Shown here piece after piece: positions 4,921 to 5,549 of a DNA stretch of 5,549 bases. The position numbers were made by a program, and so were the translations under genes. How positions within the stretch are numbered: position 1 is the first letter of the stretch; each line of letters starts with the position of its first letter. The stretch is taken from the NCBI GenBank assembly GCA_964396055.1, contig CAYNDV010000220.1, positions 1-5,549 of the forward strand, written 5' to 3'. Source of the stretch: CAYJPV01 sp964396055 (GTDB lineage: Bacteria > Acidobacteriota > Vicinamibacteria > Vicinamibacterales > JAKQTR01). Below the pieces are notes generated by a model. That model made no database searches, was not told where the DNA came from, and worked only from the letters and a program-made list of their open reading frames with translations.

Positions 4921-5549
4921 ATGGCCGAACTCCGCTGCTACGTCTTTCTCGACAGCCTCCAGCCGCAGTACGCCTCGTTTCTCGGCACCGTGGCGCAGGG
5001 GTTCCTGCCCACGCCGGGCGAGGCGTCGCTCTTTGTCGAGATCAACCCCGGCATGGACATCATGCGGGTCACCGACGTGGCCCTGAAGGCCACCCACGTC
5101 AAACCCGGCATGCTGATCATCGAGCGGCTCTACGGCATGCTCGAGGTGCACTCCGAGTCGCAGGCCGACGTCCGGGCGGCCGGCCGCGCCATTCTCGACA
5201 TGCTCGGCCTGCGCGAAGACGACCGCGTGAAGCCGGAAATCGCCTCGAGCCAGGTTATCCGCAACATTTCGCCGTACCACACGCAGCTCATCAACCGCAC
5301 GCGGCACGGCGACATGATCATGCCGGGACAGTCCCTCTACGTCATGGAAGTGGCGCCGGCCGGCTACGCGGCGTTGGCGGCGAACGAAGCCGAGAAGGCC
5401 GCCGAGATCAACATCCTGGAAGTCCGGGCCTTCGGCAGCTTCGGCCGGGTGTATCTTGGGGGGGAAGAACGGGACATCGACGTGGCCTACCGCGCGGCCG
5501 AAGCCGCGATTGCCTCGGTGACGGGGCGGGCGGGGCGGGCGGGGCGGGA
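4921..5549 (+). CDS. Tandem-domain bacterial microcompartment shell protein (BMC-T), partial at 3' end
   Basis: The first 209 residues are visible; no stop is reached before the right edge. Two BMC folds are recognisable: residues about 36-100 (SLFVEINPGMDIMRVTDVALKA, VKPGMLIIERLYGMLEVH, in pieces) and about 140-200 (SLYVMEVAPAGYAALAANEAEKA, then INILEVRAFGSFGRVYLGG). Such proteins form pseudohexameric trimers that tile the facets of microcompartment shells. From memory the sequence, especially the opening FLDSLQPQYASFLG and the ERLYG segment, closely resembles the stacked-trimer BMC-T proteins of Haliangium ochraceum. Glu68-Arg69 could correspond to the gating Glu-Arg pair of CsoS1D-type trimers. 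It starts one base after the rpiB-deoC stop, in one operon. Codons from about residue 202 on become a Gly-Arg-Ala repeat with extreme G content, probably a low-complexity tail. Confidence 0.93.
   Translation, partial: MAELRCYVFLDSLQPQYASFLGTVAQGFLPTPGEASLFVEINPGMDIMRVTDVALKATHVKPGMLIIERLYGMLEVHSESQADVRAAGRAILDMLGLREDDRVKPEIASSQVIRNISPYHTQLINRTRHGDMIMPGQSLYVMEVAPAGYAALAANEAEKAAEINILEVRAFGSFGRVYLGGEERDIDVAYRAAEAAIASVTGRAGRAGR
5523..5549 (+). repeat. Three tandem 9-bp GGGGCGGGC repeats, G-quadruplex-prone
   Basis: Units at 5523-5531, 5532-5540 and 5541-5549 (last base A instead of C) encode a Gly-Arg-Ala repeat at the end of the visible shell protein. Six G-tracts of 3-4 separated by single C residues fit a G-quadruplex motif. 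The array touches the window edge, so its full length is unknown. Confidence 0.75.

Noticed and set aside
4356..4922. 188-codon minus-strand frame
   Set aside because: It is antisense to the aldolase, whose catalytic motifs are clear on the plus strand, and has no ribosome site or domain.
4307..5086. 259-codon plus-strand frame across the aldolase and shell gene
   Set aside because: It is a +1-type shadow of deoC with an Arg-rich translation. It spans the true stop and start at 4917-4923.
1..5549. tRNA, rRNA, CRISPR, transposon or attachment sites
   Set aside because: No cloverleaf, repeat-spacer array, transposase motif or terminal inverted repeat was seen on either strand.

Overview
The window is a very GC-rich stretch of bacterial chromosome with six protein-coding genes and no RNA genes, insertion sequences or CRISPR arrays. 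Base composition, Shine-Dalgarno-type starts, a PEGA-domain surface protein, CheB and a microcompartment shell protein resembling (from memory) those of Haliangium ochraceum suggest a Gram-negative soil or aquatic lineage such as Acidobacteriota (Vicinamibacteria-like) or Myxococcota. That placement is inference only.

Left part (1-2349). The C-terminal end of a CheB chemotaxis methylesterase runs in from the left edge. Its stop codon abuts the stop of a convergent gene for a 177-residue protein with one canonical EF-hand. A 368-bp divergent intergenic region follows. It holds several inverted repeats, a pair of imperfect direct repeats and a good sigma-54-type -24/-12 element. It leads into a gene for a secreted protein with a Gly/Tyr/Trp-rich segment and two PEGA domains.

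Middle (2350-3608). Two GC-rich hairpins lie between the convergent PEGA gene and an mltB-type lytic transglycosylase gene on the minus strand. mltB is divergent from the next operon, with about 100 bp between start codons.

Right part (3609-5549). This is the notable region. One long reading frame fuses an RpiB/LacA/LacB-family sugar-phosphate isomerase to a complete deoxyribose-phosphate aldolase (DeoC). The two are joined by a linker holding a short amphipathic helix with the character of a microcompartment encapsulation peptide. One base after its stop begins a tandem-domain BMC shell protein (BMC-T) that runs off the right edge. Together these mark the start of a sugar-phosphate-utilising (SPU-type) bacterial microcompartment operon. 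The likely chemistry is pentose-phosphate isomerisation, then cleavage of deoxyribose-5-phosphate to acetaldehyde and glyceraldehyde-3-phosphate inside a protein shell. Other shell proteins and aldehyde-processing enzymes would be expected beyond the right edge but cannot be seen.
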